The notes beneath the pieces are model-generated. The model did no database searches. It saw only the letters and a list, made by a program, of their open reading frames with translations, and was not told the DNA's origin. From contig JAVYVJ010000001.1 of assembly GCA_038727705.1 (NCBI GenBank), positions 31,924-95,923 on the forward strand: a stretch of DNA of 64,000 nt, written 5' to 3'. Position numbers and translations under genes: made by a program. How positions within the stretch are numbered: the stretch's first letter is position 1; every line of letters begins with the position of its first letter. This DNA comes from Zestosphaera sp. GTDB taxonomy: Archaea; Thermoproteota; Thermoprotei_A; Sulfolobales; NBVN01. Below, one piece after another: positions 7,129 through 16,100 of the stretch.

Positions 7129-8363
7129 ATAACACTGTTATTTCGATAGTTATAAACTTTCTTAGGGGTTAGTGGGCTGATCTTCCTAAGCCTCTCAACG
7201 GACTTAGGCAGTACCTCAAGTGCGTACGTTATGTCGTCCTCCCTGTGATATCTTGACACCTTAAACAGTATGCTTCCATGAGCTAACTCATACTCTCTCC
7301 CGATGGCTAGGAGGACGTGGCTGGGTTCGAGGAACCTTGAACTACATGCGCTGCCGCTCGAGACATAGACCCCGTAGTGGCTGAGCTCGACAGTGAGTGC
7401 CTCACCCTCCACATACCTGAACGAGACATTCACGTTGTCAGGGGCTCTCCTATCGCCCAGAGGCCCGTTAACTATGACTTCACTGACCGAGCTCAAGATT
7501 CCTGTCATCAACTTATCCCTTAACCTGGTCATGTAGCTCACATTTTCCTCGAACTCGGTGAGCATCAACTCCACCGCCTTCTTGAAACCGGCTATCAGGG
7601 GAATTAATTCAACACCAGGCCAGAGCTTCTCAACGCTTAGCTGCCCCCTTACTATGGGCTCAACCCTAACGCCTTCCCCGATGTAGAGTAACCCGACCCC
7701 TCGGGGACCGTGTATCTTGTGGCTGCTTAAGGTCATCATATCAACGCCTAACTCCTTCAGGTTAACCTTTACCCTTCCGTAAGCACTGCTGGCGTCGGTG
7801 TGGATAACCGCTTCAGGACTACCGTCCCTAACTATATCCACTAAGTCCCTTAACCTTTGAATAGTCCCTATTTCGTGATTGACTAGCTGGATGCTTACTA
7901 GCGCAGTATCCCTATCCACGTAGTACTTGAGGATTTCGGGGTCGACGGAACCCTCACCATCTACCGGAACCCTCACCACCTTCAGTCCGAAGAGCTCCCC
8001 AATGAATTCTGCAGCAAATATGACGCTCAAGTGCTCGATGGATGAAACCAGTATCTTCTTACCTTTCAGTCTCTCCCTGTTAGCTATGACGTAGCCTTGT
8101 ATGGCTAAGTTATTAGCCTCGGTGCCGCTGTGCGTGAAGATGAAGCCCTCTGGATCACCGACCTCGACAGTTTTCGACACAAGCTCCTTAGCCTCCATAA
8201 GGAGATCTAGGGCCTCCCAGCCCGGCTTATGCGTTATCGCTGGATGGCCGTAGCCATACTTATTGAAGAAGGGCACCATAGCCTCAACTACTTCGTCAGG
8301 CACATAGCCAGAGTTCTCCAGGTCGAAATAGACCTCCCTCGGCGGCGTGCTGTGTTCCCTCAG
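7110..8363 (-). CDS. iscS: Cysteine desulfurase, IscS/NifS type (non-AUG start likely)
   Basis: A class V PLP enzyme of about 415 residues: HSGTEANNLAIQ (cofactor site), HTDASSAYGR, the PLP Lys in SSHKIHGPRGVG, and the catalytic-loop Cys in SSGSACSSRFL. It releases sulfur from cysteine for IscU and sulfur carriers. The first canonical start is GTG 8303, but the frame stays open to a stop at 8390-8388, and codons upstream of 8303 encode PREVYFDLENSGY, a conserved N-terminus of archaeal homologues. No ATG, GTG or TTG occurs there. I favour CTG 8363, three bases after AAGGAG; ATT 8375 is another option. A box A (TATAAATTT, 8407-8399) predicts transcription from about 8378. Confidence 0.88.
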   Translation of the reverse strand: MREHSTPPREVYFDLENSGYVPDEVVEAMVPFFNKYGYGHPAITHKPGWEALDLLMEAKELVSKTVEVGDPEGFIFTHSGTEANNLAIQGYVIANRERLKGKKILVSSIEHLSVIFAAEFIGELFGLKVVRVPVDGEGSVDPEILKYYVDRDTALVSIQLVNHEIGTIQRLRDLVDIVRDGSPEAVIHTDASSAYGRVKVNLKELGVDMMTLSSHKIHGPRGVGLLYIGEGVRVEPIVRGQLSVEKLWPGVELIPLIAGFKKAVELMLTEFEENVSYMTRLRDKLMTGILSSVSEVIVNGPLGDRRAPDNVNVSFRYVEGEALTVELSHYGVYVSSGSACSSRFLEPSHVLLAIGREYELAHGSILFKVSRYHREDDITYALEVLPKSVERLRKISPLTPKKVYNYRNNSVIWRQDK

Positions 8364-8387
8364 TAGCTCCTTAATCGTATTGTTGTA

Positions 8388-8506
8388 TCACCAATAACAA
8401 ATTTATAGAGGGAGTTATTAAGCGGAATCCCCAGCCTCAGTATGTTCCTTATCAATAACTAATTTATTTACTGTGAAACAATTAGATTATTGTCAGGTGT
8501 TGCACG
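8388..8506. promoter_or_regulatory. Divergent iscS/sufS promoter region with repeated AATAAC motifs
   Basis: The spacer holds a leftward box A (TATAAATTT, 8407-8399) and a rightward AT-rich element (AATTTATTTA, 8461-8470). AATAAC occurs at 8393-8398 and 8454-8459, and GTTATT at 8414-8419. The two longer copies, AATAACAAATTTATA and AATAACTAATTTATT, are near-identical direct repeats and overlap the box A positions. The hexamer is shared with the 4996-5037 spacer, suggesting one regulator for the sulfur genes (inference). sufS is preceded by an AGGTG element 7 bases before ATG. Confidence 0.5.
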
Positions 8507-9739
8507 ATGCTAAGCCCGGAGGTTATAAGGAGGGATTTCCCCCTCCTTACTAAGAGGAGGATTGTTTACTTCGACAACGCCGCCACGTCTCAGAAACCCA
8601 TTCACGTCATTGAGGCCATGAAAAACTTCTACGAAAATGTCAACAGTAACGTGCACAGGGGCATCCACAGTCTCTCGATGGAGGCAAGCAGGATGTATGA
8701 GGAAGCTCACGAGATTGTGAGGGGCTTCATAGGAGCGAGGTACTTCGAGGAGATAGTGTTCACAGGCGGTGCTACCCAATCCCTCAACATGGCTGCCTAC
8801 ATGCTCGCTCCGATGCTGAACCCTGGGGATAATATCGTGATCTCCATAATGGAGCACCACAGTAACATGCTCCCCTGGATCCAGATCTCCAAGCTCAGAG
8901 GGGCTGAACTCAGGGTTGTCGGATTAGGTGAGGACTACACCATAGACTATGAGAAACTGACTGAATTGGTGGATGAGAGGACGAGAGTTATAGCACTCAG
9001 CCACATGAGCAACGTGTTAGGGACCATAGTAGACGTAAAGACGGTTTCCAAGCTAGCGCGGGAGAATGAGTCATTTCTTGTCGTGGATGGGGCGCAGAGC
9101 GTGCCCCACATACCCGTTTCAGTCAGAGACCTCGATGCGGACTTCCTGGCTTTCAGCGGACATAAGATGTTGGGGCCTACTGGAATAGGGGTCCTCTACA
9201 TTAGGAAGGAGATTCAGGAGCTTTTAAAGCCGTTCTTCACAGGCGGCGGCACCGTTGAGAGCGTGGTGTTTGAAGACGGTGTGTTTGAAGTGAAACTCCT
9301 GAACATGCCGTGGAACCTGGAGGCAGGCACCCCCAACATAGCCGGGGCGATCGGCTTAAGTGAGGCAGTTAAGTATCTCCTCAAGGTAGGGATGGAGAAT
9401 GTGACCCTCCATGAGAAGGTCCTCATTGCCCACACCCTCAAGCAAGTCAGCAACGATGACCTATTAAGCAGGCACGTCAGAATATATGGACCATCTGACC
9501 TAGATGTGAGGGGCGGCATCATTGCGTTCAACGTGGACGATGTGAACCCTAATCTGGTCGCGTCATTCCTGGACGCCCACAGCATAGCTGTTAGGAGTGG
9601 GTATCATTGTGCCCAACCACTCCACAAGTACGTGGGAGCGAAGCTGGGTACCGTCAGGGTGAGTTACTACATCTACAACACTGAGGAGGAAGTGAACTCA
9701 ATGCTTGAGGCGTTACGCGAGTTTATGAAAAACAATTAA
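8507..9739 (+). CDS. sufS: Cysteine desulfurase, SufS type
   Basis: 410 residues with the group II desulfurase pattern: N-terminal RIVYFDNAATSQKP, NVHRGIHSLS, FTGGATQSLN, VDGAQSVPHI, the PLP Lys in FSGHKMLGPTGIG, and the catalytic Cys in VRSGYHCAQPLHKY. It is the second cysteine desulfurase at this locus and is transcribed divergently from iscS. No SufBCD or SufE/SufU partner is in the window. It probably feeds sulfur to cluster assembly or tRNA modification under different control from iscS. Confidence 0.93.
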   Translation: MLSPEVIRRDFPLLTKRRIVYFDNAATSQKPIHVIEAMKNFYENVNSNVHRGIHSLSMEASRMYEEAHEIVRGFIGARYFEEIVFTGGATQSLNMAAYMLAPMLNPGDNIVISIMEHHSNMLPWIQISKLRGAELRVVGLGEDYTIDYEKLTELVDERTRVIALSHMSNVLGTIVDVKTVSKLARENESFLVVDGAQSVPHIPVSVRDLDADFLAFSGHKMLGPTGIGVLYIRKEIQELLKPFFTGGGTVESVVFEDGVFEVKLLNMPWNLEAGTPNIAGAIGLSEAVKYLLKVGMENVTLHEKVLIAHTLKQVSNDDLLSRHVRIYGPSDLDVRGGIIAFNVDDVNPNLVASFLDAHSIAVRSGYHCAQPLHKYVGAKLGTVRVSYYIYNTEEEVNSMLEALREFMKNN

Positions 9740-9828
9740 GCGGTATCTAGTTGCGAATCAAGGATAGTGGTAATCATCACGTGGAGGTACGCACAGGGTG
9801 TTCTGGTTGAGGGAGTTCGTCGAATCGT

Positions 9829-9856
9829 CTTTTTATATCGTCTTCTTATATAGTCT
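9829..9856 (+). promoter_or_regulatory. Tandem box A elements upstream of the class V PLP enzyme
   Basis: TTTTTATATC (near 9831) and TTATATAG (near 9846) lie 20-38 bp before the ATG at 9869. The upstream one is placed to start transcription close to the ATG, giving a short-leader or leaderless message. Assigned by composition and spacing only. Confidence 0.4.
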
Positions 9857-9868
9857 TGCGGAGTAATT

Positions 9869-11083
9869 ATGACTTGGTGCACTTCATTGTTAAATGGTGT
9901 TAGGGATTCGTTCCCAGCGATCAGCAGGTTCAAGGCTTACCTAAACACCGCCTCAGTCGGTCTGATGCCCTCGAGCGTCCGCAGACTCCTCAACGACTTG
10001 CTGGATGCAGCCGCCCAAGAGTCCGGGGTTGAGGAGCTCCTCGAGGACTACGTGGTCCGCGGGAGGCGGGAGTTAGCCAGGCTTGTGGGCGCCGAACCGA
10101 GGGAGATAGCCTTCACCGTGCAGACGACTGAGGGTCTGAAGAGCCTCCTCAGGTCCCTCAGACTGGGGAACGGGGATGCTGTGGTGGGTTTCGACCTGGA
10201 CTTCCCCACAATCACCTCCATTCTCGAATCCCTCTGCAGGGTCAGGGGTTGCGGGATCAGGATCGTGGGTGGCGGCGGGGTCCACAGGGCCGAGGACTTG
10301 AGGAGGGTTATGGACGGGAGTGTTAGGGCGGTCGTGATGTCCTCCGTTCAGTGGGTGTCTGGGTGGAGGATGAACTTGAGGGAGGCCGCCGACATCGCCC
10401 ACGAGCACGGCGCCCTCCTCATAGTCGATGGCGTGCAGCACGTGGGCGCGCTACGGGTTGACGTTCGTAAGGACGGGGTTGACGCCCTGTGCGTCGGCGG
10501 TGAGAAGTGGATGCTTAACCCCTACGTGGGGTCCGGCTTCATGTACGTGAGGGCTGAGTTGCTTGAGGACCTAGACCCCTACCCTTACGGGATACTCAAC
10601 AGGGAGGAGCCTGAAGGGGGTTGGGGCTCCTACTGGCCGGACCCCGACAAGAACGTGTGGGCCCTCCCGCCGGTCTCCAAGCACGCGTTGAAGTTTGAGT
10701 GGGGCGGTGGGAAGCCCTACATGCTGATCGCCGCCCTATACGAGGCAGCCCGGTTCATCAACAACGTCGGGATCGAGAGCATAGAGGAGCACGTGATGTG
10801 CCTCAAGAAGTATCTCCACGACGCACTGCTGGGTGAGGGCTACGAGATATATGGCTACAGTGAGGACCGGAGGCACTGGTCGGGAATAACTCTAGTCAAA
10901 ACCGGGCTGAGCGAGAGGGAGGAGCGTGAGGCGGTCAGAGCGCTCGGCGGGAAGGGGGTTGCGGTGTCCCACAGAGGCGCGTCGGGGATCTCCGGAATCA
11001 GGGTATCCACACACCTATACAACACTAAAGAGGATGTGGACACCCTACTAGAGGAGCTTAAGAAGCTCAAGCACGCCAGTTAG
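9869..11083 (+). CDS. Class V aminotransferase-fold PLP enzyme, desulfurase-like without catalytic Cys
   Basis: 404 residues. The N-terminal FKAYLNTASVGLMPSSV and PLP Lys in CVGGEKWMLNPYVGSG place it in the SufS/isopenicillin-N-epimerase branch. At the position where SufS has a catalytic Cys this protein reads VSHRGASGISGIRVSTHLYN, with no Cys, so ordinary desulfurase activity is unlikely. VQWVSGWRMNLREAADIA and VDGVQHVGALRVDV are typical of epimerase/lyase-like class V enzymes. It has its own promoter and follows sufS after 130 bp. The substrate is unknown; a Cys-independent lyase or aminotransferase is possible. Confidence 0.75.
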   Translation: MTWCTSLLNGVRDSFPAISRFKAYLNTASVGLMPSSVRRLLNDLLDAAAQESGVEELLEDYVVRGRRELARLVGAEPREIAFTVQTTEGLKSLLRSLRLGNGDAVVGFDLDFPTITSILESLCRVRGCGIRIVGGGGVHRAEDLRRVMDGSVRAVVMSSVQWVSGWRMNLREAADIAHEHGALLIVDGVQHVGALRVDVRKDGVDALCVGGEKWMLNPYVGSGFMYVRAELLEDLDPYPYGILNREEPEGGWGSYWPDPDKNVWALPPVSKHALKFEWGGGKPYMLIAALYEAARFINNVGIESIEEHVMCLKKYLHDALLGEGYEIYGYSEDRRHWSGITLVKTGLSEREEREAVRALGGKGVAVSHRGASGISGIRVSTHLYNTKEDVDTLLEELKKLKHAS

Positions 11084-11141
11084 GGGTCGTCACGGCTAAA
11101 ACTCCTGCGGTGAAGCTTGGGACGGTGTGTTAGCGCAGGGC

Positions 11142-11846
11142 TTAACCCGTGCCTGAGGTCCTCACCATTGCCTCAGCCATTTCCCTGACGACCCTGCCGG
11201 GGTTCTCAGCCTTCATGACTGCGGACGCAAGCAGTACCCCCTGCGTCCCCAGCCTCACGGCCGCGGCCGCGTCATCTCCTGCGGTTATGCCAGCGCCGGT
11301 CAGAATCACCACCTCCTCGTTCAGGCGCCTGACCTTGTCAACGGTGTTCCTCACTATCTCCGGCTTAGCCTTGGAGACAGGTATCCCCGTCCCTATGAGC
11401 TCCGGAGGCTCCACAGCAAGCATCTCTGGCCTCAGGATCGATGCGGCGGCCGCGACCTCCGGTGTGTCAGCGCAGACCAAAGTCCTCAGGCCCAGCCTCC
11501 GGGCCCTCCCGAGAATCAGGTTTATCTCGTCGAGCCGCAGCCTCCTCTCACTGTGGTTCAACATGACGCCTGCTGCCCCAGCCTCCCTAACCATCTCAGG
11601 GGTCACGTGCCCCGTGTAAGCCCCCTCCTCAACAGGGTCCACATGCTGGGCGAACACCCTGCTGTAGGTCACTGAATTAGCGATCCTGAGTATCTCCGTG
11701 ACCGGCGGTAGCAGAATCACCTCGACCAGGCCTGGGTAGTCCTTAGCCACCTCGTCGGCCTCCCTTGCAATCCTGACGGCGCTCGAGCCGTAGGAGGTCC
11801 TGTAGGTCTTGAAGTTTATCGCCAGAACGTACTTCACGCTGACCAC
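11142..11846 (-). CDS. tpiA: Triosephosphate isomerase (archaeal type)
   Basis: 234 residues, the short archaeal TIM length. Catalytic residues: Lys in LAINFKTY (N-terminus), His/Ser in LNHSERR near residue 97, and Glu in AVEPPELIGTG near 146, followed by the phosphate-binding ILTGAGITAGDD and GVLLASAVM. It interconverts DHAP and glyceraldehyde 3-phosphate. It sits 36 bp downstream of the FBP aldolase/phosphatase gene on the same strand, so the two make a gluconeogenic pair. The start GTG/ATG region (MVSVKYVLAINFK) fits the family. Confidence 0.95.
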   Translation of the reverse strand: MVSVKYVLAINFKTYRTSYGSSAVRIAREADEVAKDYPGLVEVILLPPVTEILRIANSVTYSRVFAQHVDPVEEGAYTGHVTPEMVREAGAAGVMLNHSERRLRLDEINLILGRARRLGLRTLVCADTPEVAAAASILRPEMLAVEPPELIGTGIPVSKAKPEIVRNTVDKVRRLNEEVVILTGAGITAGDDAAAAVRLGTQGVLLASAVMKAENPGRVVREMAEAMVRTSGTG

Positions 11847-11882
11847 CTGTTAAGGCGGGGCCTCCGCACCAACTTCGGCCTC

Positions 11883-13049
11883 CTAGTCCCCTTCCTTGCT
11901 TGTGAGGAGGGATGTAGCGACCTTAGGCTTCTTGACTTCGTAGGCCTTCTCCACAAAGAACCTGTCCTTAAGCTTCTCCAGGACTGACGGCAGCGTCGTG
12001 TACTCCATCTCCTCAGGGCCCAGCCTGTGTGGCATGAAGGGTCCGTGCCTCCTCATGTAGTCGGCCACCTGCTGGGCGGTCCTGCGTGATTCGTCGAACG
12101 CCACGTCGTCGAAGAGGTCTGCCGGCCCGACGAGCTTGGCGTTCTTGACCTGGAAGCCCAGCGCCAACACGCGCGGGGGTCCGTCGAACCTGGTGCACTT
12201 GGCGTGCCTCTGAGAGACAGGCATCAGGGGACCGTGGTGCGAGCCCCTCATCCATCCGGCGACGAGGTGCGGGAATGCGAAGGGCTCTAGGACCTCGCCA
12301 ACCGCTGGGAACCCTGACTGTGCCCTGACGATTGCCACCGGGTCGTCCTTCCCGACGTACCTGCCGGCCATGAGGCTCAGCCTCTCAACACTCACGACCG
12401 CCGCTATCTCATCGTCGGGCTTCCTGTAGACCCTCCTGACAATGAACCTTCCGGGAGTCCCTATTAGCGCGAGTATGTCGTATGATTCCTCAGGCGCTGA
12501 GAGCATGACGGCCTTACTCTCGAACACGTCGAAGACCTCGAACCTGAACCCGTTGTGAAGTTTAGGGTCGATCACGAGGCCTGCCGTGTTGAACGGGTCT
12601 GCGAAGACTCGATACATGGGGAGGTTGAACGCGCCAGGCTCCGTCTTATCAGCCATGAAGATCACTATGGGTTCGGACGGCCTCTCAACGAACTCCATCT
12701 CCGCGACGCCGGGGCCCAGCCCCCTCACATTACCTGAGAAAGCCTCGCTCAGCAGGTCCTGCCCCGCTGCGTAGAGCCCTAACTCCTTAGCGATTGCGGC
12801 AGCCTCCTTGAACGCGTTCCAGGCGAGCTCATGTATCTCCGGCGCGTCAACCCCTTTCCTGTGCGTCATTACGAGTTGGAGATCGTCGCCCACGTTCGTG
12901 ACGTAAAAGTCCGCTATCAACCCTCTCGACTTAGCTTCAGCGAGCACCCTCGTTGCCACGGCTATGGTGTCAGGGTGGACTACATGGTGCCCCGCGAGGG
13001 AGCCTATGTCGGCCTTAATAACTGAGACGGTTGTCCTTTCTTGAGACAT
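11883..13049 (-). CDS. fbp: Fructose-1,6-bisphosphate aldolase/phosphatase (bifunctional, class V FBPase)
   Basis: 388 residues, matching the archaeal FBPA/P family that condenses DHAP and GAP and then dephosphorylates FBP. It starts VSVIKADIGSLAGHHVVHP with the metal-binding Asp and His; later FMADKTEPGAFN, DPFNTAGLVIDPKLH, LMAGRYVGKDDPVAIVRAQ (Tyr and the Schiff-base Lys of the aldolase step) and GWMRGSHHGPLMPV are all present. It indicates anabolic sugar synthesis. Cotranscribed with tpiA. The ATG start 13049 follows an AT-rich stretch. Confidence 0.96.
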   Translation of the reverse strand: MSQERTTVSVIKADIGSLAGHHVVHPDTIAVATRVLAEAKSRGLIADFYVTNVGDDLQLVMTHRKGVDAPEIHELAWNAFKEAAAIAKELGLYAAGQDLLSEAFSGNVRGLGPGVAEMEFVERPSEPIVIFMADKTEPGAFNLPMYRVFADPFNTAGLVIDPKLHNGFRFEVFDVFESKAVMLSAPEESYDILALIGTPGRFIVRRVYRKPDDEIAAVVSVERLSLMAGRYVGKDDPVAIVRAQSGFPAVGEVLEPFAFPHLVAGWMRGSHHGPLMPVSQRHAKCTRFDGPPRVLALGFQVKNAKLVGPADLFDDVAFDESRRTAQQVADYMRRHGPFMPHRLGPEEMEYTTLPSVLEKLKDRFFVEKAYEVKKPKVATSLLTSKEGD

Positions 13050-13119
13050 ATCAATTACCTCAATAGTTAGTGCTACGGGAACTTTTAAGCTTGCGTCGCT
13101 GGGTGAAGCCCTGCAGGGC

Positions 13120-16100
13120 CTAACCCGTCTCCTGCGGCAGTCCCTCGCCCCAGTTCGTGACTACATTGTTTATCGTCTTAAGCGCTATCAACTCACTCAG
13201 CAGGTAGGTCAGGGCGGTCTCGATGGAGATCCTGCCGGACTTAATGCTGCCAACCAGCGTCTCCAACCCCCTAGTGAACTCGACGCTCGTAAGCAACTCG
13301 TACCTGTCCTGAATGAATTTAAGCACCTCAAAGCCGGTCTTAGTCGGTATTAGGAACTGCCTCCTCTTGGAGAGGATCACGTACCCGTGCCTAACGTTAT
13401 TCTCGACCGCCTTAGCGTATGTGCTCGGCCTACCTATCCCGTGGTCCTTCATCATCCTCACCACGTCGGCGGCTGTGAGGGGCGGCACTCTAGAGGTTTT
13501 AACCACGTCAACACTGAGCGGCCTGACGACGTGCTTCGCGGCGGCGGTCAGGTCCTCGTAGGTCCTTACCGGAGCAACCCTTGTGAAGCCCTCCGACAGC
13601 ACCTTAAGCGGCACCTCAACCCTCACCTGGTTCCCCCCTAGGAGGGCGTTGAGCCTCGCGTAGAGTATCCTAGAGGGCCTTAACTGACTCGCTACGAAGC
13701 GCTTAAACACCATCTGGTAGGCCCTTCTGTGCAGGTACGTCAGGTTGTTCATGAAGAGGAACTCGCTCTCGTCGAGGCTCTCAAGGGGTTTGGTCGGCCT
13801 GATGCATTCATGGATCCCCTCACCCCCCCATGGTCTAGGGGTGAATAGGTTGAGGAGACCCGCCTTCTCAACGTAGTCCCTCGCCACCTCGATCCCCACC
13901 CCCGAGACGTGGGTGCTGTCCGTCCTGTGGTATGTTATGTGCCCTGATTCGAACAGCTCTTGAGCGATCTTCATAGCGGCCGTCGGCGACACCCTCAACT
14001 CACGCACCATGTCCGTAAGCAGGGTGTCGGTGGTGTAGGGTGGTGGTGGGTTGACCTCCCTCTCGTAGGTTTCAAGGACTTCGAGGGTCACGCCGGACTC
14101 CTCAACATCCCTCGCCGCCTTCTCCGCTCCCTCACGGCTTGGCGTGAAGTAGCTGATCTTAAGGCCGTTGGGTAGCTGAACCTTAACCAGGAAGCCTTTA
14201 GAGCTCTCGTACTCCAGGTACCTCTCAACAACCCACCTGAGGACGGGGGTCTGCACCCTACCGCCGCCCAACCAGTGCTTGGCGAGGCCTTCCTGAAGTA
14301 TCTTACTTAACTCAAAGCCTATGAGTCTATCGTCAACCCTCCTAACTACCTGAGCGCTGACCCTCAGCAGGTCCACGTCCCTCGGGCTGTTTAGGGCCTT
14401 CATGAGGGCCTGCCTAGTGATCTCGTGGAACTCAACCCTCTTAACCCTGCTGTTAACGGGCTTGAGGACCGTGTAGAGGTCGTAGGCTATCTTCTCACCC
14501 TCGTCATCGGGGTCGGTGGCTATGTAGACCTCGTCGACCTCCCTGGCTATCTTCTTCAGCGCCTCCAACACCTTCCTGCTGTCCCTAACCCTCACAGACC
14601 CGCATCTCGGGCACGTCTGAGACTCCTCAGTGAACTGATGGCCGCAGCCAGCACACCTCTTTATGGTTGTGTAGATGGGGTGTATGGCCGAGCCCTTCAA
14701 AACCACGCCGTGGAGGCCCTCGTCAGTGACGAGGTCCAGGACGTGACCCATGCTCGGAGCGACCGTGGCTAGGTAGACCTTACCGTCGTACGCTATGACA
14801 GTCTCGTACATCACGTAGTTCCCGACGAACCTCTTCCCAGGGGTGCCGAACATCCTGGCTATTGTTCTGGCCTTAGTGGGGGACTCAACCACCATGAGCA
14901 CGGACTTAATCCTGTCCAGAACTGACTCCCCAACCCCACCCAACCTACTCAGGGCTTGATCGCTCGCAACGCGCTCCAGGTCAACGTCGCCGAGCCTGAC
15001 CGGGGAGTAGCTCGGTAGTAGGTAGTGCAGCTTACGCTGGAAGATCCTCAGCAGGTCCTCATCCTCGTAGAGCAGTATTGAAAGCCCTAGAGTCATGTGG
15101 CCGCCGTAGAGGCGGCTGCTGCGGCCGGACGCCTGCAGGTAAGTCATCACGTCCGGCAGCAGGACGGCGGTCCTCCCGCCGGCGCGCTTAATGACGCAGA
15201 AGCTCAGGCTGAGTCTCCCACCGCCCCTCTCCAGCAGCTCGTTGATGCGTCCCTCAACCCTCTCCTTAGCCTTAAGGACTTCCAGACTCAACTCTCTTAG
15301 GAAGCCCTCCAGCTCCAGACCCCCCCTCAGACCTTGGGAGAGGACCTTAAGGGCTCCGGGCCTCAGCGACGATATTCTGGCGACTAACTGCCTGTCCTCC
15401 TCTCCGATGGCGTATCCGTGGGCGGGCAACTCCCTGACAACCCTGACTAACGTAAGGGGGTTGAGGAGCGTTGATTCCAGATCCATGTCGAACTTAGGCA
15501 ACCCGTAGAAAACGGTGTTGTATATGTGGAGGGGCTCGTCCAGACCGCGGGTCAGTATGCCGTAGTAGGTTGAAACCCCGACAAGCGCGTCGACCCTCCC
15601 GTCCCTAAGCTTCTCGAGAGCCCTCCTACTCCCGGCGAGCAACGCTTTGACGCCGGCGCTCGACAGGCTGGCGGCCAGCTCCCTCGCCTTCCCAACCCCC
15701 AAGTCCTTGCTGACGAATAGGAGGGTCCCTCTATGTAGCCTCCTAACAAGGTCCTCAACCCTCACGGAACTCAAGGGCTCCACAACCTCGACCATGTTCC
15801 TCAGGTAGTCGGTTATGGAGCCTACCTCAAACCCCAGGAGCTCGCGGAGGATCTTCACCCTCTCGCTCCTCCCCCTACCCGTAGCGCTGGCTATGAGGAT
15901 CTGCCCCATGCCCACGTAGTTGAGGCTCCTACTCAGGTTCAGCTCCAGCTCGCTCACGGTGTTGAGTAGCTCGCGGGCCTTCTCAACGTTGCCCGCATAT
16001 CTGAAGTACATCATCTCCCTCTTAGCTTGAACGAGCTTCTGAGCGATTTTAATCGATTCCTCGGACACCCCTACCAGGTTGAGTATCGTGTTCATCAGCG

